Part shown: positions 29,794 through 41,279 of the stretch, piece by piece | Numbering within the stretch: position 1 is the stretch's first letter | Layout of the letters: the number at the start of each line of letters is the position of its first letter | Assembly: GCA_028404565.1 (NCBI GenBank) | Contig: JAOOBR010000001.1 | Location: forward strand, 62,001-126,000 | From: Pseudomonadota bacterium | GTDB taxonomy: Bacteria > Pseudomonadota > Gammaproteobacteria > Magnimaribacterales > D2472 | Length of the DNA: 64,000 nucleotides | Direction of reading: 5' to 3' | Notes under the pieces: generated by a model | Told to the model about the DNA's origin: nothing | Database searches by the model: none | The model's input: the letters and a program-made list of their open reading frames with translations, nothing else | Position numbers and translations under genes: made by a program

Positions 29794-30162
29794 CTATGCT
29801 GATAAAGCAGTTTGTTCAAGTGAGTTTTGGATATGTGCTGGTAATGCGCATGGGCTATCACTTGAGATTAACATTCTATCCTTTGAAAAAAAGATACCCT
29901 GGTTAGATGTAAAAAATAACAATCCCTTACACTTAATATTGCCTAGTAGTTTGTAGGTTTTATTGAAGCCAAATTCAATTTTTTTTGCAGCCTCACTAAT
30001 ATTACATCCTTGATAGACCATATAATCAAATAACAAATATTCATCATCAGTTAATTGATCAGAAAATTTCATTAGTAGATTTTTATCTACAAATGAAAAT
30101 AAGTTATATGTTTGAAGTACGTATTTAGACAATACGCCTTCGCTCGTTTTGTTGTTATACAT
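29794..30162 (-). CDS. Small HTH-like protein, first gene of block D
   Basis: LTDDEYLLFDYMVYQGCNISEAAKKIEFGFNKTYKLLGNIKCKGLL resembles a winged HTH; 9-bp gap to the GHKL gene. Confidence 0.6.
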   Translation of the reverse strand: MYNNKTSEGVLSKYVLQTYNLFSFVDKNLLMKFSDQLTDDEYLLFDYMVYQGCNISEAAKKIEFGFNKTYKLLGNIKCKGLLFFTSNQGIFFSKDRMLISSDSPCALPAHIQNSLEQTALSA

Positions 30163-30329
30163 AATTTTATCTCCATGTATAAAGTTAATATTTATACCAG
30201 GAGTAAGTTAGATAGAAATTGTTTTTCTAACCAGTCGATTTTAGACCAGTACAACCAATTCCTGGTGACCTTGAAAGAAATAAATTCCTTCAACGTCTAT
30301 ACTAGCATCTTTTTTGTTAGAATTCTCCG

Positions 30330-30671
30330 ATGGAAGTGAAAAATATTTTTATAGTTTTCAATAATCATGATTTTAAACCTATATTCTTAGGTAGTTCTAA
30401 ATCAAAATCTGCTGAATGTATTAGATCTATTTTTGCCGATGCAATGAGTAATAAAAAGGATGTGCTTTCTAAATGGGTGAATGAGCAATGGGATAATGAC
30501 ATTGAAGTTTTGTTTCATGAACTACATTCTGAGTTGACTGATGAGCAAGTAAAGCATTACGAAAAAGAATGGAGACAAACCCTAAGCGGACTAATTGTTG
30601 GTAAATGCATGAAGTCATCAACTGAAAAGGAAGTAAAACTCATCGAAGGATTAAAAGAAATCTACGAATAA
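30330..30671 (+). CDS. Hypothetical protein at the right island edge
   Basis: 113-aa ORF, no recognised motif. Confidence 0.5.
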   Translation: MEVKNIFIVFNNHDFKPIFLGSSKSKSAECIRSIFADAMSNKKDVLSKWVNEQWDNDIEVLFHELHSELTDEQVKHYEKEWRQTLSGLIVGKCMKSSTEKEVKLIEGLKEIYE

Positions 30672-30673
30672 GA

Positions 30674-31090
30674 TTAAGAATTCTCAATAAAAAATTTCTT
30701 CAACAACTTAAATATATTTTCTCTGGTTCTTCGGAATTCTTTTTCTAATTGTTGATCTGAATAACTGTCGTTATCTGGATCTTCATTTGCCCAATGGATT
30801 TTTTTTGCTTTGTTGTTAAGAGTTGGGCAGAATTCCTCAGCACATAAAGTTATTATGAAATCAACATCATTCATAAACTCCTTTTCAAGATCTTCTAAAC
30901 TCTTAGATTCATAATTTGAAATATCAATTCCTATTTCTTTCATAGTACTAATAGCATTTTTATGCACTGATCCACTTGGTTGAGACCCTGCACTTTTAAT
31001 GTTGTGTTCTGAGCCCATCATCGATTTTGCAAGTCCTTCGGCTATTTGACTTCGAGCTGAGTTGCCAACACAGAGAAACAAGATATTCAT
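30674..31090 (-). CDS. arsC: Arsenate reductase / low-molecular-weight tyrosine phosphatase family
   Basis: ILFLCVGNSARSQIAEG (CX5R loop), FIITLCAEEFCP, HWANEDPD. Confidence 0.88.
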   Translation of the reverse strand: MNILFLCVGNSARSQIAEGLAKSMMGSEHNIKSAGSQPSGSVHKNAISTMKEIGIDISNYESKSLEDLEKEFMNDVDFIITLCAEEFCPTLNNKAKKIHWANEDPDNDSYSDQQLEKEFRRTRENIFKLLKKFFIENS

Positions 31091-31127
31091 AGTTAAATTT
31101 GGGCAGGGTTAACCTGCCCAATGAGAG

Positions 31128-31559
31128 TTATTTAAAGTTTACTTTTCTTAAAACAACAAGGTCTACGATTTCTCGCATATCTCCATAGCCGCCAGCTATT
31201 TCACTTTGCTCTTCTTCAGAAATCTTTTTTCTCCATGCTTCAACAAACTCCTCATATTTTTCTTTATCAGGACCCATTGCAGCTAGGTTTTCATAGGTTA
31301 TTGTTAAAAATACATTTGGATCTGTGCCCGCAGTGCTTGCTGTATAAACGGCACAACTCACAATATGTCCAAGCTCTTTTTGTATTTCACAAGAATCTAC
31401 CCAAGTACTTTTTATCCCCATTAGGTAATCATCAAGCATGTTTGGTTTTACTTTAACTACAGTCATTTCTGTAACTTGCTCAGCAGGCTCATAATCTACC
31501 CAGATTTCAGCAAGGCTAAAGAAAGGAACAAGTAGTGACAAAAATAGAATTTTTTTCAT
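31128..31559 (-). CDS. Hypothetical secreted protein
   Basis: Signal peptide MKKILFLSLLVPFFSLA; 143 aa. Confidence 0.65.
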   Translation of the reverse strand: MKKILFLSLLVPFFSLAEIWVDYEPAEQVTEMTVVKVKPNMLDDYLMGIKSTWVDSCEIQKELGHIVSCAVYTASTAGTDPNVFLTITYENLAAMGPDKEKYEEFVEAWRKKISEEEQSEIAGGYGDMREIVDLVVLRKVNFK

Positions 31560-31645
31560 AATTTCCTCCTAAATTTCTAAGTAACTACGATACCACTAGA
31601 CTCAAAGAAATTGAAAAAATATTTTGATACCATTAATGAGTAGAA

Positions 31646-32749
31646 ATGAAAATATCAAAAGAAAAGCTGCTAAATAAAACTACCTCTCATGAACCTGAAT
31701 TTATTGAGGCATTGGAACTTTTAGTAGATGACATTAATGCAAATAAAGAAATAAATATGTTTGGCATTATTGCTTTTATGCATCAATTGCATAATCGAAT
31801 GAATGTTAGAGAGAAGATTTATAAGTTTGCAGCAAATAAAGATATGCCTGATCCAGCAGCACCTATTATCGTAACAGGCCTTCCTAGATCAGGAACTACT
31901 TTTCTCTTTGATATTCTCTGTAATGATGAAGATCATAGAAGTCCGCTTTACTGGGAAATAACTAGACCCCTTCCATGGCTAGAAAAAGGAAGTTGGCGAG
32001 AATCGCTTAGGATTTTTGCAACTGATGCTGAGCTTCGTTTTGCCAGGCTTGTAGTGCCCATGCTCGATACCATGCACAAGTTGCGAGCTCTATCTCCTGA
32101 GGAGTGTGAGCAATTTAATACAGTAACTGCAAAGAGTGTTGTCTATATTTATATGTCTCATCTTCCAAACTATAAAAAGTTTCTAATGGAAACAGATTTT
32201 ACAAATGTATTTGAGTGGCATAAAAAGTTTTTCCAAATCTTAGAACTCTCAGGAAGACCTACAAACTGGCTATTCAAAGATCCATCGCATATTGAACACA
32301 TTCCTGAAATCTTAAAGATTTATCCAAAAGCAAGATTCATTCACATATTTAGAGATCCTATAAAATCAATTACCTCAACTTGCAGTCTTACTGAAAAACT
32401 TTGGAATGGATTGTGTAATCAAATCGATAGAGAACTTATTGGGAAACAAACGATTGAGTTTTGGGAGAATGCAATATTAAAAAATAAAGAAGGCAGGACT
32501 TTGCTCGATTCAACAACAAACCTTGATATCGATTATGCTGATTTCATTAAAGACCCTATTGCGACAATGGAGAATATTTATGATTTTATTGATAAGCCCT
32601 TTGAGGAAAGCATAAAAACCAAAATGGAATTTTATATAAAGAATCATAAGAAACATAAGCATGGAAAGCACCACTATGAGCTCAAAGATTATGGTTTGAC
32701 TGAGGAAATTATAGAAGATCGCATTGCCTCTAAATGGCAAATAAACTAG
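31646..32749 (+). CDS. Sulfotransferase family protein
   Basis: [22 protein letters not shown]-binding loop; [17 protein letters not shown]. Confidence 0.9.
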   Translation: MKISKEKLLNKTTSHEPEFIEALELLVDDINANKEINMFGIIAFMHQLHNRMNVREKIYKFAANKDMPDPAAPIIVTGLPRSGTTFLFDILCNDEDHRSPLYWEITRPLPWLEKGSWRESLRIFATDAELRFARLVVPMLDTMHKLRALSPEECEQFNTVTAKSVVYIYMSHLPNYKKFLMETDFTNVFEWHKKFFQILELSGRPTNWLFKDPSHIEHIPEILKIYPKARFIHIFRDPIKSITSTCSLTEKLWNGLCNQIDRELIGKQTIEFWENAILKNKEGRTLLDSTTNLDIDYADFIKDPIATMENIYDFIDKPFEESIKTKMEFYIKNHKKHKHGKHHYELKDYGLTEEIIEDRIASKWQIN

Positions 32750-32777
32750 TATTAATAAACATTTAAATTTAAAAGGT

Positions 32778-33299
32778 ATGAGTATGACAAAAACAGTTAT
32801 TGCAGTGGTTATTTCAACTTCCCTTGGTGATATTAGTTTAGAGCTTGATAAAGAAAAGGCTCCAGGTACAGTTGAAAATTTTATTAATCTTGTTGAATCT
32901 GGATACTACGATGAGACTATCTTTCATAGAGTAATTGATGGTTTTATGGTTCAAGGAGGAGGCTTAACAGCTGATATGAGAACCAAGCCTTCTGGTACTC
33001 AACCAATTCAAAATGAAGCTAATAATGGCTTACCAAATGATAGAGGAACTATTGCTATGGCAAGAACTGGTGACCCTCATTCAGCTACAAGTCAATTTTT
33101 CATTAACCATAAAGACAATAGTTTCTTAAATCATTCATCAGAAACTATGCGTGGCTGGGGATATGCAGTATTTGGTAAGGTAACAGATGGAATGGATGTT
33201 GTTGATGCAATTGCTGTGGTTGATACCGGTAACTTTCAACAGTATGCTGATGTTCCAGTTGAGCCAATTATGATTCAATCGATATCTGTTATGGAATGA
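32778..33299 (+). CDS. ppiB: Peptidyl-prolyl cis-trans isomerase (cyclophilin)
   Basis: [34 protein letters not shown]. Confidence 0.93.
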   Translation: MSMTKTVIAVVISTSLGDISLELDKEKAPGTVENFINLVESGYYDETIFHRVIDGFMVQGGGLTADMRTKPSGTQPIQNEANNGLPNDRGTIAMARTGDPHSATSQFFINHKDNSFLNHSSETMRGWGYAVFGKVTDGMDVVDAIAVVDTGNFQQYADVPVEPIMIQSISVME

Positions 33300-34024
33300 A
33301 TCCAATATACTTCATTTCAGATCTACATCTAAGTTCAGTTGAGTCACCTACTACTAAATCATTCTTTGATTTTTTAGATAACAAAATATCTACTCCTACC
33401 AGTCTTTATATACTAGGTGATTTATTTGAGGTTTGGATTGGAGATGATGATGATAGTGAGCTTGCAGAAGTTATTCATTCTAAGCTGAGTGATTTTGCGA
33501 GCAAAGGGAATAAGCTATTTTTTATTGCTGGCAATAGAGATTTTCTGCTTGATAAAAGTTTCGCAGCTTCAGCAGATGTTGAAATCCTTGAGGACCCCTA
33601 CACAATAACCTTTAACGAAATGAAAATTATCATCAGTCATGGTGATTTTTTGTGCACTCATGACTCAGAATATATGGACTTTAGAACACAAGTCCGATCT
33701 CAGGCTTGGAAGGATGACTTTCTCAGCAAACCCCTAAAGGAGAGAAAAAAAATTGCTGACGATATGAGGGATGCCAGTAAATCTGCTAGCAAAAATAAAT
33801 CCTCTGAAATAACTGACGTAAATTTAGATGATGTAGATTCGTTTCTTCAAAAAGAAAGGCCAAATCTTTTCATTCATGGCCATACTCATCGACCTGATCT
33901 TCATGATTTAGATTATGGAGATTATTCAACCCAGCGAATTGTTTTGGGAGATTGGGACACTTTCGGATGGTGCTTAAAACTTGATGCCAATGGTCCTGAT
34001 TTATTTAAATTCAAGATTGAATAA
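33296..34024 (+). CDS. lpxH: UDP-2,3-diacylglucosamine diphosphatase
   Basis: [48 protein letters not shown]. Confidence 0.93.
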   Translation: MNPIYFISDLHLSSVESPTTKSFFDFLDNKISTPTSLYILGDLFEVWIGDDDDSELAEVIHSKLSDFASKGNKLFFIAGNRDFLLDKSFAASADVEILEDPYTITFNEMKIIISHGDFLCTHDSEYMDFRTQVRSQAWKDDFLSKPLKERKKIADDMRDASKSASKNKSSEITDVNLDDVDSFLQKERPNLFIHGHTHRPDLHDLDYGDYSTQRIVLGDWDTFGWCLKLDANGPDLFKFKIE

Positions 34025-34046
34025 AGCGTTGAAACCTCTTTAAAAG

Positions 34047-34066
34047 TACTGTATATTTATACAGTA
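34047..34066. promoter_or_regulatory. LexA (SOS) box upstream of umuD
   Basis: TACTGTATATTTATACAGTA: exact CTGT-N8-ACAG palindrome 20 bp before the ATG. Confidence 0.93.
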
Positions 34067-34085
34067 TTTTTAGCACTCCTATATT

Positions 34086-34517
34086 ATGAAAATTAATTAC
34101 ATCGGTACGGTGATTGCAGATAATTTATCTGAACTAATGCTGCCATATTTCCAGGATATGGTGCATGCCGGATTCCCCAGTCCTGCAAGTGATTTCATAG
34201 AATCGCCTATAGATCTAAATGAATATTTAATAAAGAATAATGCTGCTACCTTTCTTGTGAGAGTAAGTGGAAAATCTATGATAGGTGCAGGCATTAATGA
34301 TGGTGCAACTCTCATAATAGACAGAAGTATTAAGCCCTCTCATAACAGCATCATAGTGGCAGCAGTTGATGGTGAATTTGTTTGTAGAAGACTTAAAACT
34401 AAGCCTAAATTATGCCTAGTCGCTGAAAATAAAGGCTATAAACCAATCTATATAAATAGCCAAATAGACTTTGAAGTAACTGGGCTAGTAACTTCGGTCA
34501 TTAATCAATTTACATGA
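34086..34517 (+). CDS. umuD: UmuD, S24/LexA-like autoprotease of Pol V
   Basis: GFPSPASDF cleavage region, VSGKSMIGAGINDGATLIIDR. Confidence 0.92.
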   Translation: MKINYIGTVIADNLSELMLPYFQDMVHAGFPSPASDFIESPIDLNEYLIKNNAATFLVRVSGKSMIGAGINDGATLIIDRSIKPSHNSIIVAAVDGEFVCRRLKTKPKLCLVAENKGYKPIYINSQIDFEVTGLVTSVINQFT

Positions 34518-34538
34518 AAATATTTTTAAGAAAGAGTT

Positions 34539-34922
34539 ATGTCTGAATTAGAAATGTTGGCAATGTTTTTCATACAAATTATTGTTGGCTTAGGGATACT
34601 AATTTTTATAAGTGCAATCTTTTATTGTATTGGTATTCTTTTGGGTGGTGCTTTGACTATCATATATTTGCTCTTATATATGTTCTTAATGTATCCAGTA
34701 ATAGAGTCTTTTAGAGGTTTATTTTGGAGGATAAAGGATTTTTTTTTTCCAACACCAACACTACCTTGTTGGGTTCAAACTAAGGTCCTTAAAGAAGCAG
34801 CTGAGTTTGTTCATTCAAAGCATAGGCCATGGGATGACGATAATTTATTTGGAGAATACATTTGGGTTGCGCATGAAAGAATGTGCATTAAATGGGATAA
34901 AGCATTTGGGGATGTAATATGA
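34539..34922 (+). CDS. Membrane protein inserted between umuD and umuC
   Basis: 127 aa with two or more hydrophobic segments; 4-bp overlap with the umuC start. Confidence 0.75.
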   Translation: MSELEMLAMFFIQIIVGLGILIFISAIFYCIGILLGGALTIIYLLLYMFLMYPVIESFRGLFWRIKDFFFPTPTLPCWVQTKVLKEAAEFVHSKHRPWDDDNLFGEYIWVAHERMCIKWDKAFGDVI

Positions 34923-36178
34923 GCATAGCCCTAGTAGATTGTGATAGCTTTTATGCTTCATGTGAAAGAGTGTTTCGTCCTGATCTTAAGAGTAGACCTA
35001 TCGTTGTCCTCTCTAATAATGATGGCTGTGTAATTGCAAGGAGCGCAGAGGCAAAAGCGATGGGTGTAAAGATGGGAGTTCCTTGGTTTAAGATCAAAGA
35101 TAGGTATATCAGAAAAGGCGGTATTGTTTTCTCATCTAATTTTGCTTTCTATGGAGATATGTCCAGAAGAGTTATGAATATTTTAAATTCCATTTCTCCA
35201 AAAACAGAAGTCTATAGCATTGATGAAGCATTCTTAGATTTCTCAGGTACCGAAAAAAATATAGGTTGTTTCGACTTTGGCTTACGTCTAAAAAATACTG
35301 TAGGAAGATGGACAGGAATACCTGTACGAATAGGTATAGGGCCTACTAAGACGCTAGCTAAGATTGCTAGCTATCAAATAAAAAAAAGGGATCTTCAATC
35401 AAGAGTTTTAGTGCTGGATAGCCAGAGAGATATAAGTGAAGCCCTTAAAAGCACCCCAGTTGGTGAGATATGGGGAGTTGGCAGAAGATTAAATAGAAAA
35501 CTATCAATGGCAGGTATTAGAAATGCTCTGCAACTATCATATGCCCCACCTCAGGATATAAGAAAAAGGTTTAGTATTGTTTTAGAGCGTACAGTTAGAG
35601 AGCTTAATGGTGAAAAATGTTTGGATATCGAAGATGTTTCTCCGACTAAAAAACAAATTGTGGTCAGTAGAAGTTTTGCAAAAAAGATTACTAATTTAGA
35701 AGTCCTAAATACTGTTGTTAATGATTATGTGGTGAGAGCAGCTGAAAAATTAAGATCTGAAAAACAAAAAAGTTCAAGAATATCAGTATTTATCAGAACT
35801 AGTCCTTTTGATGCTAATGAAAGTTACAGGGCTATAAAAAGCTACTCATTCACTTACCCAACAGACGATTCAAGAGATTTTTTATATGCTGTAAGAAAAA
35901 TTCTACCTAAAATCTACAAACCTAATTATAGATATTCAAAAGCTGGAATTATGCTAAGTTCATTTTCAGATATTGGATATGTACAGAATTCTTTATTTAA
36001 TGAAAGTCATACTTACAAGATGGATTCAAAGTTAATGAAAGTAATTGATCAATTAAATTTAAATCAAAAGCAGATCTATATTGCTTCACAAAACATAGGC
36101 AGATTTAAGCCCATACAGAGGAATATGATATCTCCAAGATACACTACTAGATGGAGTGACTTACCTACGGTTAAGTAG
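34919..36178 (+). CDS. umuC: UmuC, Y-family DNA polymerase V
   Basis: [48 protein letters not shown]. Confidence 0.96.
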   Translation: MSIALVDCDSFYASCERVFRPDLKSRPIVVLSNNDGCVIARSAEAKAMGVKMGVPWFKIKDRYIRKGGIVFSSNFAFYGDMSRRVMNILNSISPKTEVYSIDEAFLDFSGTEKNIGCFDFGLRLKNTVGRWTGIPVRIGIGPTKTLAKIASYQIKKRDLQSRVLVLDSQRDISEALKSTPVGEIWGVGRRLNRKLSMAGIRNALQLSYAPPQDIRKRFSIVLERTVRELNGEKCLDIEDVSPTKKQIVVSRSFAKKITNLEVLNTVVNDYVVRAAEKLRSEKQKSSRISVFIRTSPFDANESYRAIKSYSFTYPTDDSRDFLYAVRKILPKIYKPNYRYSKAGIMLSSFSDIGYVQNSLFNESHTYKMDSKLMKVIDQLNLNQKQIYIASQNIGRFKPIQRNMISPRYTTRWSDLPTVK

Positions 36179-36620
36179 CCCGATTAAAGAATTTATAATA
36201 ATGAGCTTCTGATAGTTGAAGCATTTCTTGATTAATCAAATCCCGAAGCTCTATAAGTGAAAGATCAGAAAATGCTGGCAATATTTCAACCCCAAAATCA
36301 TTTACATTTAAGTCTTTATTGCTGGAAGCTCGAAGTAAGTCAAAAATCCAAGTAATAGGCTCAAGAGAGCTATTGAAGTTAATAGAAAATTCATTCATCT
36401 TACTTTCGAAGAGATCGCTATCAGAAATAGTAAACTTTTCTTCAAGAATAGTTGTCTTAAACTGCTCAAGCCTAGAATTAACAACCGCTCTCTCGTCAGT
36501 CGAGAACTTACCCCAATTAGTAATTTCATGTGAAAACCTTTTACATCCCTTGCAAACATCGTCTCCAAAAGTTGTAGAGCAGATACCAATACAAGGTGTT
36601 GATGAACGATTTTTTTGCAT
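36171..36620 (-). CDS. DUF1289 domain protein
   Basis: N-terminal [28 protein letters not shown] Cys motif. Confidence 0.8.
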   Translation of the reverse strand: MQKNRSSTPCIGICSTTFGDDVCKGCKRFSHEITNWGKFSTDERAVVNSRLEQFKTTILEEKFTISDSDLFESKMNEFSINFNSSLEPITWIFDLLRASSNKDLNVNDFGVEILPAFSDLSLIELRDLINQEMLQLSEAHYYKFFNRAT

Positions 36621-36696
36621 GTATCAAATAATACAATATTATTTAATTTTTGTAATTTGGTTGGAAAGTTTATCTTAAGAGAAGTAAAATAGGCGC

Positions 36697-39273
36697 GTGT
36701 TAGAGGACTATAAAAAGCATTGTAAAGAAAGAGAGGAGATGGGCATACCGCCTCTTCCATTGAGTGCTGAACAAACAGCAGATGTTGTAAATCTTCTTAA
36801 AAAAGAGCATCAAGATAACGAACTTTTATTACATTTATTAAAAGAAAGAGTGCCTGCAGGAGTAGATGATGCAGCATATGTTAAGGCAGGATTCTTATCT
36901 GATTTAACAAAGGGAGAAACGGAAAGTCCATATATTTCTAAAGAGGATGCTGTTGCAATATTAGGAACAATGCTTGGTGGCTACAATATTCAACCTCTTA
37001 TTGACTGCCTTGAAATAGAGGGATTGGCAGATGATGCTGCAACTGCTCTAAGTAATACACTCCTAATTTTTGATGCCTTTAACGATATCTACGAACTTTC
37101 GAAGACTAATGAACATGCAAGAACAGTAATTGATTCATGGGCAAATGCAGAATGGTTCACCAGTAAAGAAGAAATATCTGAAAGTATAAAGCTTACTGTT
37201 TTTAAGGTACCAGGTGAAATCAATACTGATGATTTATCTCCTGCTCCTGATGCGTGGTCAAGACCAGATATTCCTCTTCATGCCCTCGCAATGTTAAAAA
37301 TGCCAAGAGAGGGAATAGAAAACCCTCTAGAAATCATAGAAGAATTAAAGCAGAAAGGAAATCCTGTTGTCTTTGTGGGAGATGTTGTTGGAACAGGCTC
37401 ATCTAGAAAATCTGCTACTAATTCAGTCTTATGGCATATGGGAGATGAGATTCCAGCAATTCCAAATAAAAAAGAAGGTGGCTTTTGTTTTGGAGGAAAG
37501 ATTGCACCTATTTTCTACAATACTTTAGAGGATTCTGGAGCCTTTCCTGTTGAATGTGATGTTTCAAAATTAGAGATGGGCCAAGAGATAATTTTTGAGC
37601 CATTCAAAGGAAGAATTAACGATGCTAAAACTAATGAGTTACTCAGTGAGTTTAAATTAAAAACGGAGGTACTGCTCGATGAGGTTAGAGCTAATGGCAG
37701 AATTCCTCTTATCATTGGAAGACAGTTAACAGATAAAACAAGAGAAGTTCTGGGATTAGAACCTACTGACGTCTTTAGAAGACCAAATCAAAATGATACC
37801 TCTAGCAAAGGATATACCTTGGCACAAAAGATGGTTGGAAAAGCATGCGGAGTTGAGGGAGTAAGACCAGGTGACTACTGCGAACCTAGGATGAGTACGG
37901 TTGGATCTCAAGATACCACAGGACCAATGACCAGGGATGAATTAAAAGAACTTGCTTGTCTTGGCTTCTCAGCAGATTTAGTAATGCAGTCTTTTTGTCA
38001 TACTGCAGCTTATCCAAAACCAGTGGACATTGATACTCAACATTCTCTTCCAGAATTTATTAAGACAAGGGGTGGAGTATCTCTTAAGCCTGGAGATGGA
38101 ATTATCCACTCTTGGCTTAACAGAATGCTAATTCCTGATACCGTAGGAACTGGTGGAGATAGTCATACAAGATTCCCAATTGGTATAAGCTTTCCAGCGG
38201 GCTCTGGATTAGTTGCTTTTGCAGCGACCCTTGGTGTTATGCCTTTAGATATGCCTGAATCAGTTCTGGTTAGATTCAAAGGTGATATGCAACCTGGTAT
38301 CACTCTCAGAGACTTAGTTAATGCAATACCATATGCTGCAATCCAACAAGGCCATCTCACTGTTGCTAAAGAAGGCAAAAAGAATATCTTCTCAGGAAGA
38401 TGCCTAGAGGTTGAGGGGCTTCCTTATTTAAAAGTGGAACAAGCTTTTGAAATCTCTGATGCTTCAGCAGAGAGGTCTGCATCAGGATGCACAATCAGAT
38501 TGGACAAAGAACCTATTATTGAGTATTTAAACTCAAATATAGTTATGTTGAGATGGATGATTACCAATGGATATGGCGACCCTAAAACATTAGAAAGAAG
38601 AGCAAGTGCTATGGAAGATTGGATTAAGGATCCTAAATTGTTAGAGCCAGATAAGGATGCTGAATATGCAGCAATAATTGAAATTGATTTAAATGAGATC
38701 AAAGAGCCTCTTCTAGCTTGTCCAAACGACCCAGATGACATTAAACCTCTATCAAAAGTTCAAAATACTAAAATTGATGAGGTCTTTCTTGGATCTTGTA
38801 TGACAAATATTGGACACTTTAGAGCTGCAGGACATCTGCTTAAAAAACACAATGGTACAAAAGCAAGATTTTGGGTTGTGCCACCGACAAAAATGGATGA
38901 ACAGCAGTTGATGGAGGAAGGCATCTACAATATATTTGGCGTCTCGGGTGCGAGAACAGAGATGCCTGGTTGCTCACTGTGTATGGGTAATCAAGCAAGG
39001 GTTTTAGCAAACTCTACTGTAGTGTCTACCTCAACAAGAAATTATCCAAATAGACTTGGCGATGGAGCAGATGTTTTTCTTGCTTCTGCAGAGCTTTCAT
39101 CTGTTGCAGCAGTTCTTGGAAGATTGCCTACTCCAGAAGAGTATCTTGAGTTCATGAATGAGATCAATCCTTTATCGGAAGAAATATATAGATACTTAAA
39201 CTTTGATCAACTGCCTGAATATTTAAGTGATGCTAAAAAAGCTGAAATTTCAGCAGTTAATATTGTTTCTTAG
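36697..39273 (+). CDS. acnB: Aconitate hydratase B
   Basis: 858 aa; [76 protein letters not shown]. Confidence 0.97.
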   Translation: MLEDYKKHCKEREEMGIPPLPLSAEQTADVVNLLKKEHQDNELLLHLLKERVPAGVDDAAYVKAGFLSDLTKGETESPYISKEDAVAILGTMLGGYNIQPLIDCLEIEGLADDAATALSNTLLIFDAFNDIYELSKTNEHARTVIDSWANAEWFTSKEEISESIKLTVFKVPGEINTDDLSPAPDAWSRPDIPLHALAMLKMPREGIENPLEIIEELKQKGNPVVFVGDVVGTGSSRKSATNSVLWHMGDEIPAIPNKKEGGFCFGGKIAPIFYNTLEDSGAFPVECDVSKLEMGQEIIFEPFKGRINDAKTNELLSEFKLKTEVLLDEVRANGRIPLIIGRQLTDKTREVLGLEPTDVFRRPNQNDTSSKGYTLAQKMVGKACGVEGVRPGDYCEPRMSTVGSQDTTGPMTRDELKELACLGFSADLVMQSFCHTAAYPKPVDIDTQHSLPEFIKTRGGVSLKPGDGIIHSWLNRMLIPDTVGTGGDSHTRFPIGISFPAGSGLVAFAATLGVMPLDMPESVLVRFKGDMQPGITLRDLVNAIPYAAIQQGHLTVAKEGKKNIFSGRCLEVEGLPYLKVEQAFEISDASAERSASGCTIRLDKEPIIEYLNSNIVMLRWMITNGYGDPKTLERRASAMEDWIKDPKLLEPDKDAEYAAIIEIDLNEIKEPLLACPNDPDDIKPLSKVQNTKIDEVFLGSCMTNIGHFRAAGHLLKKHNGTKARFWVVPPTKMDEQQLMEEGIYNIFGVSGARTEMPGCSLCMGNQARVLANSTVVSTSTRNYPNRLGDGADVFLASAELSSVAAVLGRLPTPEEYLEFMNEINPLSEEIYRYLNFDQLPEYLSDAKKAEISAVNIVS

Positions 39274-39276
39274 GAC

Positions 39277-40755
39277 TTAGCTTTCTTTTTTTGACATTTT
39301 AATGATGTCACTTCTTTCCTCTTCTAGATTTTCAAGGTATCCATCATCAATTTCTGTTGGGTATTTTCCTGTGAAGATTGATGTTTCAAAATCTTTTATT
39401 TCAGGATTTCCTTCTTGAACGGAGCTAATTAGATCTTCAAGGGTTTGATATATCAACTCGTCTGCTCCTATTGCATCTGCAATTTCATTTTCTGTTTTAT
39501 CATGAGCCACTAATTCTTTAGTTGCCGCCATATCAATTCCATAAAGATTTTGATACTTGACTGGAGGAGATGCAGAAGCAAATAAAACTTTTTTTGCACC
39601 AGCCTCCCTTACCATTTCGATTATCTGTCTACTAGTTGTTCCTCTGACAATTGAGTCATCAACAAGCAAGACATTCTTATCCTTAAATTCTAGGTCAAGA
39701 ATATTCAACTTTCTTCTGACAGATTTCTTTCTCTCCTCTTGAAGAGGCATTATGAATGTTCTCCCAATATATCTATTCTTAACAAAGCCCTGACGGTAAG
39801 GCTTTTTTAAATCTGCAGCAAGTTGAAGTGCAGCAGTTGTTGAGCTATCAGGTATTGGAATAACTACGTCTATTTCGTCAACTAGATTAAGTTTTCTTAT
39901 TCTATTAGCTAACCTCAACCCCATTCTCATTCTAGATCTATAAACTGAAATCTCATCGATAGTTGAATCTGGTCGAGCTAGATAAACATACTCAAATATA
40001 CAAGGATTTTTTTCACTGTCTTGAAAACATTGTTGAGTGAATATCTTGCCTGAGTTATCTATAAAAACAGCCTCGCCTGGCTCAACATCTCTAAGTACTT
40101 TGAAACCTGTAGCTGAAAATAATGCTGTTTCAGAAGAAACTACATATTCATTTCTATTTTTACCCTTTCTAACTCCAATAGTTAAAGGTCTTATCCCTAG
40201 AGGATCTCTAAAAGCAACGATTCCATATCCAGTTATTAATGCTACGACAGCATATGCACCATTTATTCGTAAATGTGTTTTTTCAACAGCTGCAAAAAAG
40301 TCTTTTGGTTTAGGAAAAACTGCTTCTTGCTTAGAAAGCTCAAGTGCAAAAATATTCAACAATACTTCTGAATCAGAATCTGTGTTTATGTGGCGTCTTT
40401 CTGCATGGAAAAGCTCTGCGGCTAATTTTTTGGAATTTGTTAAGTTTCCGTTATGGGCTAAGCTTATGCCATAAGGAGTATTAACATACATTGGCTGAGC
40501 AAACTCCTTGCCTATACCTCCAGCAGTTGGATATCTTACATGCCCTATTCCAAAATTTCCTTGAAGATTGCTCATATGATTCTGCTGAAACACATCTCTT
40601 ACATAACCTTTTGACTTCCGACTATTGAGTTTACCACTAGGTTCGCACACAACCATACCAGCTGCATCTTGTCCCCTGTGTTGCAGCATAAGCAGAGACT
40701 CGTAAATCTCCTCAGCTACATTATTTTCTGCAGAAATCCCTATTATTCCGCACAT
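39277..40755 (-). CDS. purF: Amidophosphoribosyltransferase
   Basis: MCGIIGI, LQHRGQDAAGM, VLLVDDSIVRGTTSRQI. Confidence 0.98.
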   Translation of the reverse strand: MCGIIGISAENNVAEEIYESLLMLQHRGQDAAGMVVCEPSGKLNSRKSKGYVRDVFQQNHMSNLQGNFGIGHVRYPTAGGIGKEFAQPMYVNTPYGISLAHNGNLTNSKKLAAELFHAERRHINTDSDSEVLLNIFALELSKQEAVFPKPKDFFAAVEKTHLRINGAYAVVALITGYGIVAFRDPLGIRPLTIGVRKGKNRNEYVVSSETALFSATGFKVLRDVEPGEAVFIDNSGKIFTQQCFQDSEKNPCIFEYVYLARPDSTIDEISVYRSRMRMGLRLANRIRKLNLVDEIDVVIPIPDSSTTAALQLAADLKKPYRQGFVKNRYIGRTFIMPLQEERKKSVRRKLNILDLEFKDKNVLLVDDSIVRGTTSRQIIEMVREAGAKKVLFASASPPVKYQNLYGIDMAATKELVAHDKTENEIADAIGADELIYQTLEDLISSVQEGNPEIKDFETSIFTGKYPTEIDDGYLENLEEERSDIIKMSKKES

Positions 40756-40790
40756 TTTTATTCCCCGTTTTTAATTAAATCCTCTATGTC

Positions 40791-41279
40791 TTATTCTTTT
40801 AATAAATCCTTTATGTAACTTTCTAAAACTGGCAAAAGATCCTCGAAAAATGGTGATACCTTTGATTCACTAAAGATTTCAGCTTCCTTTAAATTCGAGG
40901 GTAAAAGAAAGTAAACAGCCAAAATTACTACTAATCCCCTACTTACTCCAAATAATACACCCATAAATTTATCAAAGCCAGACATTCCAGACCATTTGAC
41001 TATTCTTGAAATTAAATTAGTCAAAAATCCACCAATTACAATGGAAACTAAAAAAATAAGAACAGATGCGATGATTTTTGAAACCTCTGGATTTCCAACA
41101 ATTTCTAGAACTTTTGGTGTTACATATCCCTCGAAGCCAACTGCAGCAAAGAAAGCAAAGATCCATAGCAAAAGTGATAAAAATTCCTTAGTAAAACCCC
41201 TAAAAAGTGAAATGATTCCGGAGGAACCTATAACAAATAATATAATTAGATCTGTAATATTGAGACCTAGGGTTTCCAT
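40791..41279 (-). CDS. cvpA: Colicin V production family membrane protein
   Basis: LNITDLIILFVIGSSGIISLFRGFTKEFLSL; adjacent to purF. Confidence 0.93.
   Translation of the reverse strand: METLGLNITDLIILFVIGSSGIISLFRGFTKEFLSLLLWIFAFFAAVGFEGYVTPKVLEIVGNPEVSKIIASVLIFLVSIVIGGFLTNLISRIVKWSGMSGFDKFMGVLFGVSRGLVVILAVYFLLPSNLKEAEIFSESKVSPFFEDLLPVLESYIKDLLKE

Noticed and set aside
3240-30671. Prophage or integrative element
   Set aside because: No integrase, transposase, terminase, capsid or portal proteins and no flanking direct repeats recognised
36395-36760. 121-aa minus-strand ORF
   Set aside because: Overlaps the DUF1289 gene in another frame and the acnB start region; not protein-like
40037-40474. 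145-aa plus-strand ORF
   Set aside because: Fully antisense to purF
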